A stretch of DNA of 64,000 nucleotides from Rhodocyclus tenuis (GTDB lineage: Bacteria > Pseudomonadota > Gammaproteobacteria > Burkholderiales > Rhodocyclaceae). The position numbers and the translations under genes were made by a program. The stretch spans positions 1-64,000 of the forward strand of contig NZ_JACIGE010000007.1 of assembly GCF_014197755.1 (NCBI RefSeq), given 5' to 3'. Below, piece after piece: positions 8,942 to 17,957 of this stretch. Position 1 is the stretch's first letter, and each line of letters begins with the position of its first letter. A model generated the notes under the pieces. It was not told the DNA's origin, searched no databases, and was given only the letters and a program-made list of their open reading frames with translations.

Positions 8942-9244
8942 ATGAACGCCCGGCCCGTCACGCCCAGAAATCACCTGCCGCTGTTTTCCCGCATTGTCGC
9001 CGCCATCGTCGGTGGCTACCTGCTGGCGTCCATCGCGACCGTCTTCCTGAGTTTCATCGTGCCCGCGTCACTGCCCGAGGCGGTGCTCGGTGCGACGCTG
9101 TTCAGCTTTGCCATCTATACCGCCGCCATCATCTGGGTGTTCGCCGCGCGCAACGCGACGCGCGCCTGGCTCGGTCTGTTGCTGCCGGGCGCCGGCCTGG
9201 CCGTTGCCTCGTTCTGCCTGCAACTGGCCAAAGGTGCGGCATGA
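8942..9244 (+). CDS. DUF3649 small membrane protein of iron-uptake operons (100 aa)
   Basis: Small protein with three predicted membrane helices (IVAAIVGGYLLASIATVFLSF; VLGATLFSFAIYTAAIIWVF; LGLLLPGAGLAVASFCLQL). It fits the DUF3649 family, found next to PepSY and DUF3325 proteins in siderophore loci; its biochemical role is unknown. Its TGA overlaps the ATG of the next gene (ATGA), so translation is coupled. An accessory role in the inner-membrane step of ferri-siderophore handling is inference from position. Confidence 0.75.
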   Translation: MNARPVTPRNHLPLFSRIVAAIVGGYLLASIATVFLSFIVPASLPEAVLGATLFSFAIYTAAIIWVFAARNATRAWLGLLLPGAGLAVASFCLQLAKGAA

Positions 9245-10860
9245 AGCAGACTTTCCGGCAATCGATGTCCTGGCTGCATACCTGGGGAGGTTTGTGGTTC
9301 ACCTGGATCCTCTTCGCCATTTTCCTGACCGGAACGCTCGGCGTATTCGACGATCCGATTTCACACTGGATGCGCGAAAAGGGGAAAGCCGGCGAAGTGC
9401 CGGCGATGAGCGCCGAAGAGCGCGCCCGCGCCGTCACGCTGGCGCAGGACTACCTCGTCCGTCAGGCGCCGCGCGCCGAGTTCTGGAGCATCGGCCTGCC
9501 CGATGAGGACGAACCGGCACTGCGCGTGTTCTGGCGGGAAACCGAGGCCAGCCCTTTCCAGAAACGCACTCTCGACCCGGCAAGCGGCAGCCAGCTGAAA
9601 CCGGGCAGCGCGCGCGAAAGCGAAGGCGGCCATCACTTCGTGCATATGCATTTCGAGTTGCACGCCGGGACGGCAGGCATCTGGATCGTCGGCGCGGCGA
9701 CGATGGCGATGCTGGTGGCGCTGCTGTCCGGCATCGTGGTGCACAAGAAGATCTTCGCCGACTTCTTCACCTTCCGGCCCGGCAAGGGGCAACGCTCCTG
9801 GCTGGACGGCCATAACGTGCTGGCCGTGCTGACCCTGCCTTTCCTGTTCATGATCACCTACACCGGCCTGATCGTCTTCTGGGCGACCTACATGCCGGCC
9901 GGCATCGCGGCGCGTTACGACGGTGACGAGGAACGCTACTTCAGCGCGCTGACCGACGGACCGCCGGCGCGTCCGCGGCAGTTCATCGAGGCGGCCGTCG
10001 CCCCGCTGGCGCCGCTGATGCTGCGCGGCGAGGCAGCGATCGCGCGTGAAACCGGTTTCGTCGTCGTCGAACATCCCGGTGACCGCAGCGCATCGGTGCG
10101 CATCTTCGGCCGGTTCGACGCCGAGGCCGAGAGCGACCGGCTGGTGGGCCGGAGCAGCGGCACCGCCCTGTTCGACGCGATCAGTGGCGAAGTGATTGAC
10201 GTGCAGAAGCCGAACAGCGTACGTGGCGGCACTGTCCTCGCCGTGCAGCAGACGATGAACGCGCTGCATTTCGTGCGCTTCGGTGCCTATCCGCTGAAGT
10301 GGCTCTACTTTCTCTCGGGCATGGCCGGGGCGGCGATGCTGGCAGCCGGGGCAATCCTGTTCATGGTCAAACGGCGCAAGAACGCCGGCAACGAATTCGG
10401 CAGCGCCACGGCCGGCGTTTACCGCGTCGTCGAAGTCCTCAACGTCGCCGCGATTGGCGGCCTGGTGCTGGCCTGCATCGCTTATTTCTGGATCAACCGC
10501 CTGCTGCCGCTCGACGTCGCCGAACGGGCGACGCGCGAAATCGAGCTGTTCTTTGCCGTCTGGCTCGCCACCCTGGCGCACGCCGCCTGGCGCACGCCGC
10601 ACCGGGCATGGTGCGAGCAGTTGGCCGCCAGCGCCTTCCTGTGCCTGGCACTGCCACTGCTCAATCTGCTCAGCACCGGCGACTGGCTGGTCGCCGCACT
10701 CGCCCGCGGCGACGGGGAAACAGCCGGCGTCGAGCTGACCGCGCTGGCCTTCGGTCTGCTCTTCATCGCCGCCTTGCGCCATCTGTGGCGCCGCGCAGCG
10801 GCGGCGGATGCACGCGACGAGACGCTCCCCGACGCGACGGCGACGGCAACAGGAGGCTGA
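9241..10860 (+). CDS. PepSY-domain inner-membrane protein, likely ferri-siderophore reductase (539 aa)
   Basis: Polytopic protein of the PepSY/PiuB family. The first helix (LHTWGGLWFTWILFAIFLTG) carries the characteristic H-x-W-G-G motif, followed by a periplasmic domain and further helices. His residues (HHFVHMHFELH; VVHKKIFADFF; DGHNVLAVL) are placed as in haem-binding family members. In pyoverdine systems a related protein (FpvG) reduces iron in the periplasm to release it from the siderophore, and the same role is inferred here. The ATG at 9241 overlaps the previous stop. The last helices (VLNVAAIGGLVLACIAYFW onward) complete a typical 500-540 aa protein. Confidence 0.82.
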   Translation: MKQTFRQSMSWLHTWGGLWFTWILFAIFLTGTLGVFDDPISHWMREKGKAGEVPAMSAEERARAVTLAQDYLVRQAPRAEFWSIGLPDEDEPALRVFWRETEASPFQKRTLDPASGSQLKPGSARESEGGHHFVHMHFELHAGTAGIWIVGAATMAMLVALLSGIVVHKKIFADFFTFRPGKGQRSWLDGHNVLAVLTLPFLFMITYTGLIVFWATYMPAGIAARYDGDEERYFSALTDGPPARPRQFIEAAVAPLAPLMLRGEAAIARETGFVVVEHPGDRSASVRIFGRFDAEAESDRLVGRSSGTALFDAISGEVIDVQKPNSVRGGTVLAVQQTMNALHFVRFGAYPLKWLYFLSGMAGAAMLAAGAILFMVKRRKNAGNEFGSATAGVYRVVEVLNVAAIGGLVLACIAYFWINRLLPLDVAERATREIELFFAVWLATLAHAAWRTPHRAWCEQLAASAFLCLALPLLNLLSTGDWLVAALARGDGETAGVELTALAFGLLFIAALRHLWRRAAAADARDETLPDATATATGG

Positions 10861-10861
10861 G

Positions 10862-11200
10862 ATGGAAAAACATTTCGCCCTCTATCTCGTGTTCTTCACC
10901 TGCTATGCCGGCCTGCTCGCCATCAGCCTGACGATGGACCGGCATCACGCTCAGGTCCTGCGCGGCAAACCGGAACGCTCGCGCCGGCTGGCGCTGCGTC
11001 TCGCCGGCTGGAGCCTGCTTGGCCTTGCCCTGTGGCTGTGCAGCCTGGCCTGGGGCTGGGCGATCGGTCCGGTGGCCTGGTTCGGCCTGCTCTCGGCGGC
11101 GGCGTTCGGCCTCGTCTTCCTGCTTCCGTACGCGCCGCGTTTTGCGCCGTGGCTGAGCATCATCGGTCCGCTACTGGCGCTGCCGCCCTTCTATTTCTGA
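10862..11200 (+). CDS. DUF3325 small membrane protein (112 aa)
   Basis: Three-helix membrane protein matching DUF3325, a family seen almost only in iron-uptake operons beside PepSY and DUF3649 proteins. It starts at the ATG at 10862 behind a strong ribosome site (aggagg, 10851-10856), with a one-base gap to the previous stop. Basic residues cluster between helix 1 and 2 (RHHAQVLRGKPERSRRLALR). No enzymatic motif is visible. Confidence 0.78.
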   Translation: MEKHFALYLVFFTCYAGLLAISLTMDRHHAQVLRGKPERSRRLALRLAGWSLLGLALWLCSLAWGWAIGPVAWFGLLSAAAFGLVFLLPYAPRFAPWLSIIGPLLALPPFYF

Positions 11201-11219
11201 CTTTCCCCGAGGATTGCCC

Positions 11220-11840
11220 ATGAACCGCTTCTCCGCTGCCCGGCTGGGCCGGCTTTCCCTGCCCGTCCTGGCGCTGTTGCTCGCCTCGACCGTACAGGCA
11301 CAGTATTTCTGGATCGACGACGACGCTGACGGCAGGCGTATCCAGTCCGACGAATTGAACAAGCCGGGCGAAGCACTGGCCGTCCAAGGGGCGCGTGCCT
11401 TTGCGGCGGATGGCAAGACGATCGCGCTGGAAGCTGCCAGTGGCGGATACAAGGCAGCACAAAGCGGCGCTGACCTGCGCTTCACCGCCCGCCACGCCGA
11501 TGAAAAAAGCCTGAGCATCTACCACGCCCGTTTCGGCCGCCAGGAAACCAAGGCGGTCAGCGATCTCGAACTGGTACCGACGACGCCGGGCGGCAATACC
11601 TACCGGCTGTTCTGGAAAGGCAGCGCGGTCGGCGCCTCGCAGGTGAACGTGAGCACCTCTGAAGGCTGGTCGCGCGTATTGCGTCCGGCCACCGACGGTT
11701 CGGTCAGCTTCACGCCGTCCTTCCCGGCGCTCTACGTGCTCGAGGTTTCGGCCAGGGTCAATGGCGCCGTCACCGTCGACGGCAGGAAATACGAAGACGT
11801 ACGCCACGTCGCGACGCTGAGCTTCCGGGTCGATCGCTGA
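11220..11840 (+). CDS. Secreted DUF4198-like protein (206 aa)
   Basis: Periplasmic protein with a clear signal peptide (LPVLALLLASTVQAQ, cut near residue 28), then a beta-rich domain resembling DUF4198 proteins, which sit with metal transporters and TonB systems. Its pattern (QYFWIDDD near the mature N-terminus; ALYVLEVSARVNG near the end) parallels the second DUF4198 protein at 50946, also beside a TonB set. A periplasmic metal- or siderophore-binding role is inferred from this repeated association. The ATG at 11220 is chosen because a ribosome site (cgagga) precedes it and it starts the signal peptide. The stop overlaps the next ATG. Confidence 0.65.
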   Translation: MNRFSAARLGRLSLPVLALLLASTVQAQYFWIDDDADGRRIQSDELNKPGEALAVQGARAFAADGKTIALEAASGGYKAAQSGADLRFTARHADEKSLSIYHARFGRQETKAVSDLELVPTTPGGNTYRLFWKGSAVGASQVNVSTSEGWSRVLRPATDGSVSFTPSFPALYVLEVSARVNGAVTVDGRKYEDVRHVATLSFRVDR

Positions 11841-13033
11841 TGACCTTGATGCAGCGGCTGAGGTCCGGCGCAACGGGCCGCCTTGTCAGCGTCGGCGCCG
11901 GGGCACTCGTCATCGGCCTGATCTGGTGGCTCAAGCACGACCCACTCGAACTGGAGCTCGCGCCGGTGCTGCGCGCCGACATCGAGGCGACGGTTACCGC
12001 CATCGGCACGCTGCAGCCGCGCCGCTATGTCGATGTCGGCGCGCAGGTGTCCGGCCAGATCGTGCACCTGCACGTCCAGCCGGGCAGCCAGGTCGCCAGG
12101 GGTGATCTGCTGGTCGAGATCGACCCGAGCGTGCAGCGTGCCACGGTCGATGCCGGACGGGCGGCGCTGGCCGGCCTGCGCGCGCAACTTGCCGAACAGC
12201 AGGCGCAGCAACAGCTGGCCCGGCAGCAAAACGCCCGCCAGCAGGAACTGGCGCAGGCCGACGCGACGAAGGCCGAGGATGTGCAGATCGCCGAGGCCAA
12301 TCTCGCCGCCGCTTCGGCGCGCATCGACAACCTGAAGGCGCAGATCGACCAGACGCAGGCGACACTCAAGGCCGACGAGGCACGGCTCGGCTACACCCGC
12401 ATCTTCGCGCCGATGGCCGGCACGGTGGTTGCCGTCGAGGCACGCGAGGGGCAGACCCTCAACGCCACTTACCAGACACCGAACATTCTGCGCATTGCCG
12501 ACCTCTCGGGGATGACGGTATGGACCGAAGTCTCGGAGGCCGACATCGGCCAGGTGAAACCCGGACTGCCGGCCTATTTCACGACCCTCGGCGGCCACAG
12601 CGAAGCGCGGCCGCGGCGCTGGGAAAGCCGCATCCGCCAGATCCTGCCGGCACCGCCGGCAGCGCCGGCGGCGGCCGGAACGCAGTCCGGCGGCGGCCAG
12701 CCGCAGGGCATGAAAGCGGTCAATTACACCGTGCTGTTCGATGTCGACAACCCGGACGGCGCGCTGATGCCGCAAATGACCGCCCAGGTCGCGATCGTCA
12801 CGGCGCGCGCGCCGGCCGCGATCAACGTCCCGCTGGCCGCGGTCGACGGGCTGGCCGAGGATAAACCGACGGTTCGCGTGCTGCAGAACAAGGGCGGCAT
12901 CGAAACGCGTCCGCTGACGCTCGGCGTGCGCAACCGGCACGTGGCCGAAGTGCGCAGCGGTCTGGCCGAGGGTGAGAAGCTGATCCTCGGCGAAAAGCCG
13001 CTCGCCACGGGGCCACGGAGATTCACCTGGTGA
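11840..13033 (+). CDS. MacA-type periplasmic adaptor of an ABC exporter (397 aa)
   Basis: HlyD/MacA-family membrane fusion protein linking the inner-membrane ABC transporter (13030) to the outer-membrane channel (14970). It has an N-terminal membrane anchor (LVSVGAGALVIGLIWWL, about 14-31), the first half of the lipoyl-like domain (VDVGAQVSGQIVHLHVQPG), an alpha-helical hairpin rich in Gln and Ala (about 105-180), the second half-motif (GTVVAVEAREGQT) and the beta-barrel/MP domain. The ATG overlaps the previous stop and the stop overlaps the next GTG. In pseudomonads the orthologous PvdR acts in pyoverdine recycling, and context suggests a comparable siderophore-recycling exporter. Confidence 0.9.
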   Translation: MTLMQRLRSGATGRLVSVGAGALVIGLIWWLKHDPLELELAPVLRADIEATVTAIGTLQPRRYVDVGAQVSGQIVHLHVQPGSQVARGDLLVEIDPSVQRATVDAGRAALAGLRAQLAEQQAQQQLARQQNARQQELAQADATKAEDVQIAEANLAAASARIDNLKAQIDQTQATLKADEARLGYTRIFAPMAGTVVAVEAREGQTLNATYQTPNILRIADLSGMTVWTEVSEADIGQVKPGLPAYFTTLGGHSEARPRRWESRIRQILPAPPAAPAAAGTQSGGGQPQGMKAVNYTVLFDVDNPDGALMPQMTAQVAIVTARAPAAINVPLAAVDGLAEDKPTVRVLQNKGGIETRPLTLGVRNRHVAEVRSGLAEGEKLILGEKPLATGPRRFTW

Positions 13034-14967
13034 CGCCGCTGATCGAACTCCGCGCAATCCACAAGCGTTATGGCGGCGGCGACCGGCCCGAAGTGGGAGT
13101 GTTGCATGGCATCGATCTCGCGATCGGCAGCGGCGAGTTCGTCGCCATCGTCGGCGCTTCGGGTTCGGGCAAATCGACGCTGATGAACATCATCGGTTGC
13201 CTCGATCGCCCGAGCGCCGGCCACTACCGCTTCGCCGGCCGCGACGTCGCCGATTTCGCCGCCGACCGGCTGGCCTGGCTGCGTCGCGAAGCCTTCGGTT
13301 TCGTCTTTCAGGGCTATCACCTGATCGCCAGCGAGACGGCGCGCGAAAACGTCGAGGTGCCGGCGCTCTATGCCGGACTGCCGGAAGGCGAGAGGCGCCG
13401 GCGGGCGAGCGCGCTGCTCGAACGTCTGGGCCTCGGCGACCGTCAGGACAACCGGCCGAATCAGCTCTCCGGTGGTCAGCAACAGCGCGTCTCGATCGCC
13501 CGCGCGCTGGTCAACGGCGGGCGCATCATCCTCGCCGACGAGCCGACCGGCGCCCTCGATTCGCGCAGCGGCGCCGAGGTCATGGCCCTGCTGCGCGAAC
13601 TCGCCACTGCCGGCCACACGGTGATCCTGATCACGCACGACCGCGATGTCGCCGCCCAGGCCGAACGCGTCATCGAAATCCACGATGGCCGGATCACGCA
13701 CGATTCCGGTGCGCGGACGCCGTCCGTGGCGCTGCCCCTGCCCGCGCTCGACGTCGACCACGAGCACGGCGCCAGCCTGCGCGACGAGCTGGCGGAAGCG
13801 ACGCGCACCGCCTGGCGCGCGATGCGTATCAATCGCGGCCGTACCGGCCTGACGTTGCTCGGCATCGTCATCGGCGTCGCCTCGGTGATCCTCATGCTGG
13901 CGATCGGCGAAGGCGCCCGCCAGCGCGTCATCGAGCAGATCGGCAGCATGGGTACGACGATCATGTATCTGGGCAGCAAACCGCCGGTGAGCGGCGGTCC
14001 GATCGGCACGATCAGCGACGACGATCTGGACGCCATCCGCAGCCTGCCACAGGTACATCGCACCATGCCGGTGATCGGCGATCCGATCCTCGTCCGCCAC
14101 GGCAACGTCGAACGCACGATCTACGTTTACGCCGGCGGCGAGACGCTGCCCGAGATTTTCCGCTGGCCGGTCGAGCGCGGCCGCTTCTTCTCGGCACGCG
14201 AACAGGACGAACTGGCGCCGGTCGTTGTCGCCGGCAACAAGGCCTTCCAGCAGTTCTTCCCCGGCGTCGCCAACCCGATCGGCCGGCAGTTGCTGATCGG
14301 CAACGCGCCCTTCGAGGTGATAGGCGTGATGAGCAGCCGCGGCACCGACGGCTGGGGCCAGAACTACGACGATATGGTCTTCATCCCCTATCGCGCCGGC
14401 CGCGCCAGGGTCTACCGGACGCAGACGCAACCGGATTACACCCTCATCGACGTGGTCTCGCCCGATGTCGTCGACGAGGCCGAGGACGCCATCGGCCGCC
14501 TGCTCATCAACCGTCATGGCCGCGAGGACTTCGGCATCGGCAACGCCGCCGCCAGGATCAAGGCGGAAATGCAGACGCGCGAGGCGATGACCCTGATGCT
14601 GAGCCTGATCGCCGCCGTCTCGCTGGTCGTCGGCGGCATCGGCGTGATGAACGTGATGCTGATGACGGTGCGCGAACGCACGCGCGAGATCGGCATCCGC
14701 ATGGCCACCGGCGCCCGCCAGCGCGACATCCAGCGCCAGTTCCTGACCGAGGCAGTACTGATCGCGCTGAGCGGCGGCCTGATCGGCGTCGCCAGCGGCC
14801 TGGCCATCGGCTTTGCCTTGCTGCTCTCGGGAATCCCCGTGGTTTTCTCGCTGACCGCCAGCGTCGGCGCCTTTGCCTGCGCCATCGCCACCGGACTGGT
14901 CTTCGGCTGGCTGCCGGCCCGCCAGGCCTCGCGCCTCGATCCTGTCGTCGCTCTTGCCGGGGAATAG
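13030..14967 (+). CDS. MacB-type ABC transporter, fused ATPase/permease (645 aa)
   Basis: Inner-membrane ABC transporter of the MacB/PvdT type. The N-terminal nucleotide-binding domain has Walker A (GASGSGKST), the signature LSGGQQQRVSIARAL and Walker B (IILADEPTGALD). The C-terminal part has one helix (LTLLGIVIGVASVILMLAIGE), a large periplasmic domain, and three more helices in the FtsX-like block (VVGGIGVMNVMLMTVRERTREIG is the usual hinge). The start is GTG, overlapping macA by 4 bases. With the adaptor and outer-membrane factor it should drive export from periplasm to outside. Substrate unknown; recycled siderophore is favoured by context, macrolides or peptides are alternatives. Confidence 0.92.
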   Translation: MTPLIELRAIHKRYGGGDRPEVGVLHGIDLAIGSGEFVAIVGASGSGKSTLMNIIGCLDRPSAGHYRFAGRDVADFAADRLAWLRREAFGFVFQGYHLIASETARENVEVPALYAGLPEGERRRRASALLERLGLGDRQDNRPNQLSGGQQQRVSIARALVNGGRIILADEPTGALDSRSGAEVMALLRELATAGHTVILITHDRDVAAQAERVIEIHDGRITHDSGARTPSVALPLPALDVDHEHGASLRDELAEATRTAWRAMRINRGRTGLTLLGIVIGVASVILMLAIGEGARQRVIEQIGSMGTTIMYLGSKPPVSGGPIGTISDDDLDAIRSLPQVHRTMPVIGDPILVRHGNVERTIYVYAGGETLPEIFRWPVERGRFFSAREQDELAPVVVAGNKAFQQFFPGVANPIGRQLLIGNAPFEVIGVMSSRGTDGWGQNYDDMVFIPYRAGRARVYRTQTQPDYTLIDVVSPDVVDEAEDAIGRLLINRHGREDFGIGNAAARIKAEMQTREAMTLMLSLIAAVSLVVGGIGVMNVMLMTVRERTREIGIRMATGARQRDIQRQFLTEAVLIALSGGLIGVASGLAIGFALLLSGIPVVFSLTASVGAFACAIATGLVFGWLPARQASRLDPVVALAGE

Positions 14968-14969
14968 GG

Positions 14970-16391
14970 ATGCGAACACCTGGCCGGATATTTAATTGCG
15001 CCCTGATCGCCAGCGTCGGCATCGGACTGTCAGCCTGCGCATCGCTCATGCCCGATGCGGTTCAGCCTGAATTGCCGACGCAGTGGCACGCCACACCGAC
15101 GCCGGCGGGCGCCACGGTCGACCGCGACTGGTGGCGCAATTTCGGCAGCGACGAACTGGCGGATCTGGTTCAAAGCGCAGAGCAGCAAAGCCTCGACCTC
15201 GCGGCGGCCGAAGCCCGCGTTCGCCAGGCAGCAGCGACGGAACGCATGGCCAGCGCCGCCTTGTGGCCCAGCCTGACGGGCGAAGGCGAGGCCGCCCGAT
15301 CGGGCCGCCTTGGCGGCAGCGCCGAAGTGAGCGGCAGCAGCGTCGGCGCCGGACTGGCGGCCAGTTACGAGGTCGATCTGTGGGGCAGACTGCGCGCCAA
15401 TCGCGCTGGCGCGCTGGCGAGTCTGCAAGCGAGCACCTTCGATCGTGACGCGCTGCGCTTGAGCGTCACCGCCGCAGTCGCCTCGACCTGGCTGCAAATG
15501 GTGGCGCTGCGCGAACGCATCACCATCGGCGAAAGCCATCTCGCCACCGCCGAGCGCCTGCTGGCACTGATCGAGGCGCGCGCCCGTGCCGGTGCGGCGA
15601 CGTCGCTGGAAGTCGTTCGCCAGCGGGGTCTGCTGGCCAGCCAGCGGCGCGCACTGGCCAGCGTCCGCCAGCAGGCGGAGGACGTACGTACGGCGCTGCT
15701 CGTCCTGCTCGGACAGACGCAACTGCCGGCCAGCCGCAGCAAACGGCTGGCCGACTTGTCGCTGCCGCTGATCAACGCCGGCCTGCCCGCCGAGCTGCTC
15801 AGCCGCCGGCCAGACATCGCCCGCGCCGAAGCGCGGTTGGCGGCGGCCAATGCCGACGTGCTGGCAGCGCGTGCCGCGCTGCTGCCCAGCCTGAACCTCG
15901 ACGCCCGCGTGGGCGGCAGCGACAGCAGCTTGCATCGGGTCTTCGAGAACCCGATCTATTCGCTGGCGGCAGCCTTGTCGGCGCCGATCTTCAACGCCGG
16001 CCGGCTGGCCGCCGGGCGCGATCTGGCCGAGGCCCGGCGTGAAGAACTGCTGGCCAGCTACCGGCAGAGCATTGTCACCGCCTTCGGCGAAGTCGAGACC
16101 GCCGTGAACGCCACGCGCCGGCTTGACGAGCAAGTCGCCGCACAGGCCGAAGAACTGGCGCACGCCGAGCGGGCGCTGGTGCTGGCCGAAAGCCGCTACC
16201 GCGCCGGCGCCGAAACGCCCATCGTGCTGCTCGATAGCCAGCGCAGCCTGTACGCCACGCAGGATGCGGCAACACAACTCAAACTCGCCCGCCTGCAGGC
16301 TGCAGTGGCGCTGTATCGGGCGCTCGGCGGAGGCTGGTCGCACGCCGGCAAGAACTCGCCAGCGGCAGCGAGACCAAGGACTACACCATGA
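14970..16391 (+). CDS. TolC/NodT-family outer-membrane efflux lipoprotein (473 aa)
   Basis: Outer-membrane channel of the tripartite exporter. It has a lipoprotein signal with lipobox LSAC (Cys about residue 23), then the two repeated TolC-type OEP halves (DRDWWRNFGSDELADLVQ, common in NodT proteins; LSRRPDIARAEARLAAANAD; RQSIVTAFGEVETAVNATRRL). The length fits the family. The ATG at 14970 follows the MacB stop by 2 bases. It corresponds to OpmQ in the pyoverdine recycling pump PvdRT-OpmQ. Its stop overlaps the tonB ATG. Confidence 0.9.
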   Translation: MRTPGRIFNCALIASVGIGLSACASLMPDAVQPELPTQWHATPTPAGATVDRDWWRNFGSDELADLVQSAEQQSLDLAAAEARVRQAAATERMASAALWPSLTGEGEAARSGRLGGSAEVSGSSVGAGLAASYEVDLWGRLRANRAGALASLQASTFDRDALRLSVTAAVASTWLQMVALRERITIGESHLATAERLLALIEARARAGAATSLEVVRQRGLLASQRRALASVRQQAEDVRTALLVLLGQTQLPASRSKRLADLSLPLINAGLPAELLSRRPDIARAEARLAAANADVLAARAALLPSLNLDARVGGSDSSLHRVFENPIYSLAAALSAPIFNAGRLAAGRDLAEARREELLASYRQSIVTAFGEVETAVNATRRLDEQVAAQAEELAHAERALVLAESRYRAGAETPIVLLDSQRSLYATQDAATQLKLARLQAAVALYRALGGGWSHAGKNSPAAARPRTTP

Positions 16392-17092
16392 AACCCATGA
16401 GCTTCTCGCCCGCGCGGCACGCGCCACCAGCCGCCAAGGCAGATACCGCCGGCTGGCAGGACGGCCTTCCCGCACTACTGCTCGTCGCACTGGCGCACGC
16501 CGCGCTGCTGGCCGCGGTCCTGATCGGTCTGCGCACGCCCGCCCCTGACCCTGTCGTGCTGCCGACACTGTCGGGCGTACTGGTGGCAGCGCCAGCGGAG
16601 CAACTGTCGGTCCCCGTTCCCGCGCCCGAACCGAAGCCGCAGCGGGAAGCGCAGGCTCGGCGCCCGCCACCACCGGTGAATGCCCCGCCCAGCGAACGTT
16701 CGATCACCGTGCCGCAAGCCGAACCGGAAACGAACAGGCCGCAGCAGGAAAACACTGCTGCCCTTGCCACGCCGACGGCCAACAGCGAAGCGGCGGCGAC
16801 AGCGCCGGTACTGCCGCCGATGGCCGACGCCAGCCATCTGAACAACCCGGCACCGGTGTACCCGCTGAGTTGCCGCCGCCGTGGCGAGCAAGGCACGGTG
16901 CTGCTCACCGTGCTCGTTCTGGCCGACGGCACGGTGGGCGATATCGGCATCAGGCGCTCGAGCGGCTACCCGGACCTCGACGAATCGGCACTCAAGGCCG
17001 TCTCGCGCTGGCACTTCGTACCGGCCAGCCGGGGCGGCAAACCCCTCGACTGGCGCTACTCGCTGCCGGTGATCTTCAACCTGCGGCAGTAG
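16388..17092 (+). CDS. tonB: TonB energy-transducing protein (234 aa)
   Basis: Links the ExbB-ExbD proton channel to outer-membrane receptors, presumably those at 2202 and 6300. It has an N-terminal membrane anchor (ALLLVALAHAALLAAVLIGL; the S/H-x3-H-x motif of TonB is represented by AHAAL), a long Pro/Ala/Glu-rich spacer crossing the periplasm (about 60-140), and the C-terminal TonB domain (GEQGTVLLTVLVLADGTVGD; SSGYPDLDESALKAVSRW; PVIFNL). The ATG at 16388 overlaps the end of the outer-membrane factor gene and has an aagga ribosome site. Confidence 0.9.
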   Translation: MKPMSFSPARHAPPAAKADTAGWQDGLPALLLVALAHAALLAAVLIGLRTPAPDPVVLPTLSGVLVAAPAEQLSVPVPAPEPKPQREAQARRPPPPVNAPPSERSITVPQAEPETNRPQQENTAALATPTANSEAAATAPVLPPMADASHLNNPAPVYPLSCRRRGEQGTVLLTVLVLADGTVGDIGIRRSSGYPDLDESALKAVSRWHFVPASRGGKPLDWRYSLPVIFNLRQ

Positions 17093-17146
17093 ATCGCCGC
17101 TCTGCCTTCGCCACTCTTGCTTTAATCCACGATAAGGACCTGTTGC

Positions 17147-17956
17147 ATGGACCCCACTGTTTCCCCCTACGGCCTAGCTGCTTTATGGAGTCAGGGAGAT
17201 CTCGCCATCAGAGGCGTCGCGCTGCTGCTGCTGCTCATGTCGATCGCTTCGTGGTGGCTGATCGTCACGCGCACCTGGCGGCTGATCAAGCTGCGCCGCG
17301 CGGCCCGGGCGTCGGCGGCCTTCTGGCACTGCAGAAGTTTCGCCGAAGGACTGCAGGCGCTGCAGGCACCGGGAACGCCGGACGCCGAACTCAATCCCTT
17401 CCACCTTCTCGCCGTCGAAGGCAAGGCGGCCGTCGCGCACCACACGGAGAAGCGGCAGGAACTGCACGGCCAGCTGAATCTGGCCGAATGGCTGGGTGAA
17501 GCACTGCGCGGCGCCATCGATGACAGTGCCGAACGTCTGCGCTCGGGACTTTCGGTGCTGGCTTCTGTGGGGTCAACGGCGCCCTTCATCGGTCTGTTCG
17601 GTACCGTCTGGGGCATCTACCACGCGCTGGTGGGCATCGGCATGTCCGGCCAGGCCAGCATCGACCAGGTCGCCGGGCCGGTGGGCGAGGCGCTGATCAT
17701 GACCGCTTTCGGGCTGGTGGTGGCGATTCCGGCGGTGCTCGGATACAACGCGCTGAACCGCGCCAATCGCGCGCTCACCGGTCAACTCAGGCGCTTTGCC
17801 CGGCAACTGCATGCCTACTTCCTCACCGGCTCGCCGCTTGACAGCACCACCGAGCCGGCGCAGGGCCTGTCGGGCAAGGAAGCGGGCGGCGTGGTGAAAA
17901 AGCGGACGAACGGCGCAGCGGCGGACGCCGGCTATCACGGCGCACGGGAGGGCTGA
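17147..17956 (+). CDS. exbB: ExbB proton-channel subunit (269 aa)
   Basis: MotA/TolQ/ExbB family protein with three membrane helices: an N-terminal helix after LAIRG, then helix 2 (LASVGSTAPFIGLFGTVWG) and helix 3 (MTAFGLVVAIPAVLGYNAL). Pore-lining Thr residues are present in both conserved helices. A C-terminal tail of about 40 charged, low-complexity residues (KEAGGVVKKRTNG) extends beyond the usual end. The ATG at 17147 follows an aagga site. It pairs with exbD one base after its stop and powers TonB. Confidence 0.9.
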   Translation: MDPTVSPYGLAALWSQGDLAIRGVALLLLLMSIASWWLIVTRTWRLIKLRRAARASAAFWHCRSFAEGLQALQAPGTPDAELNPFHLLAVEGKAAVAHHTEKRQELHGQLNLAEWLGEALRGAIDDSAERLRSGLSVLASVGSTAPFIGLFGTVWGIYHALVGIGMSGQASIDQVAGPVGEALIMTAFGLVVAIPAVLGYNALNRANRALTGQLRRFARQLHAYFLTGSPLDSTTEPAQGLSGKEAGGVVKKRTNGAAADAGYHGAREG

Positions 17957-17957
17957 G

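Noticed and set aside
12724-14979. 751-codon open frame opposite macB
   Set aside because: Antisense shadow; macB motifs on the + strand account for the region.
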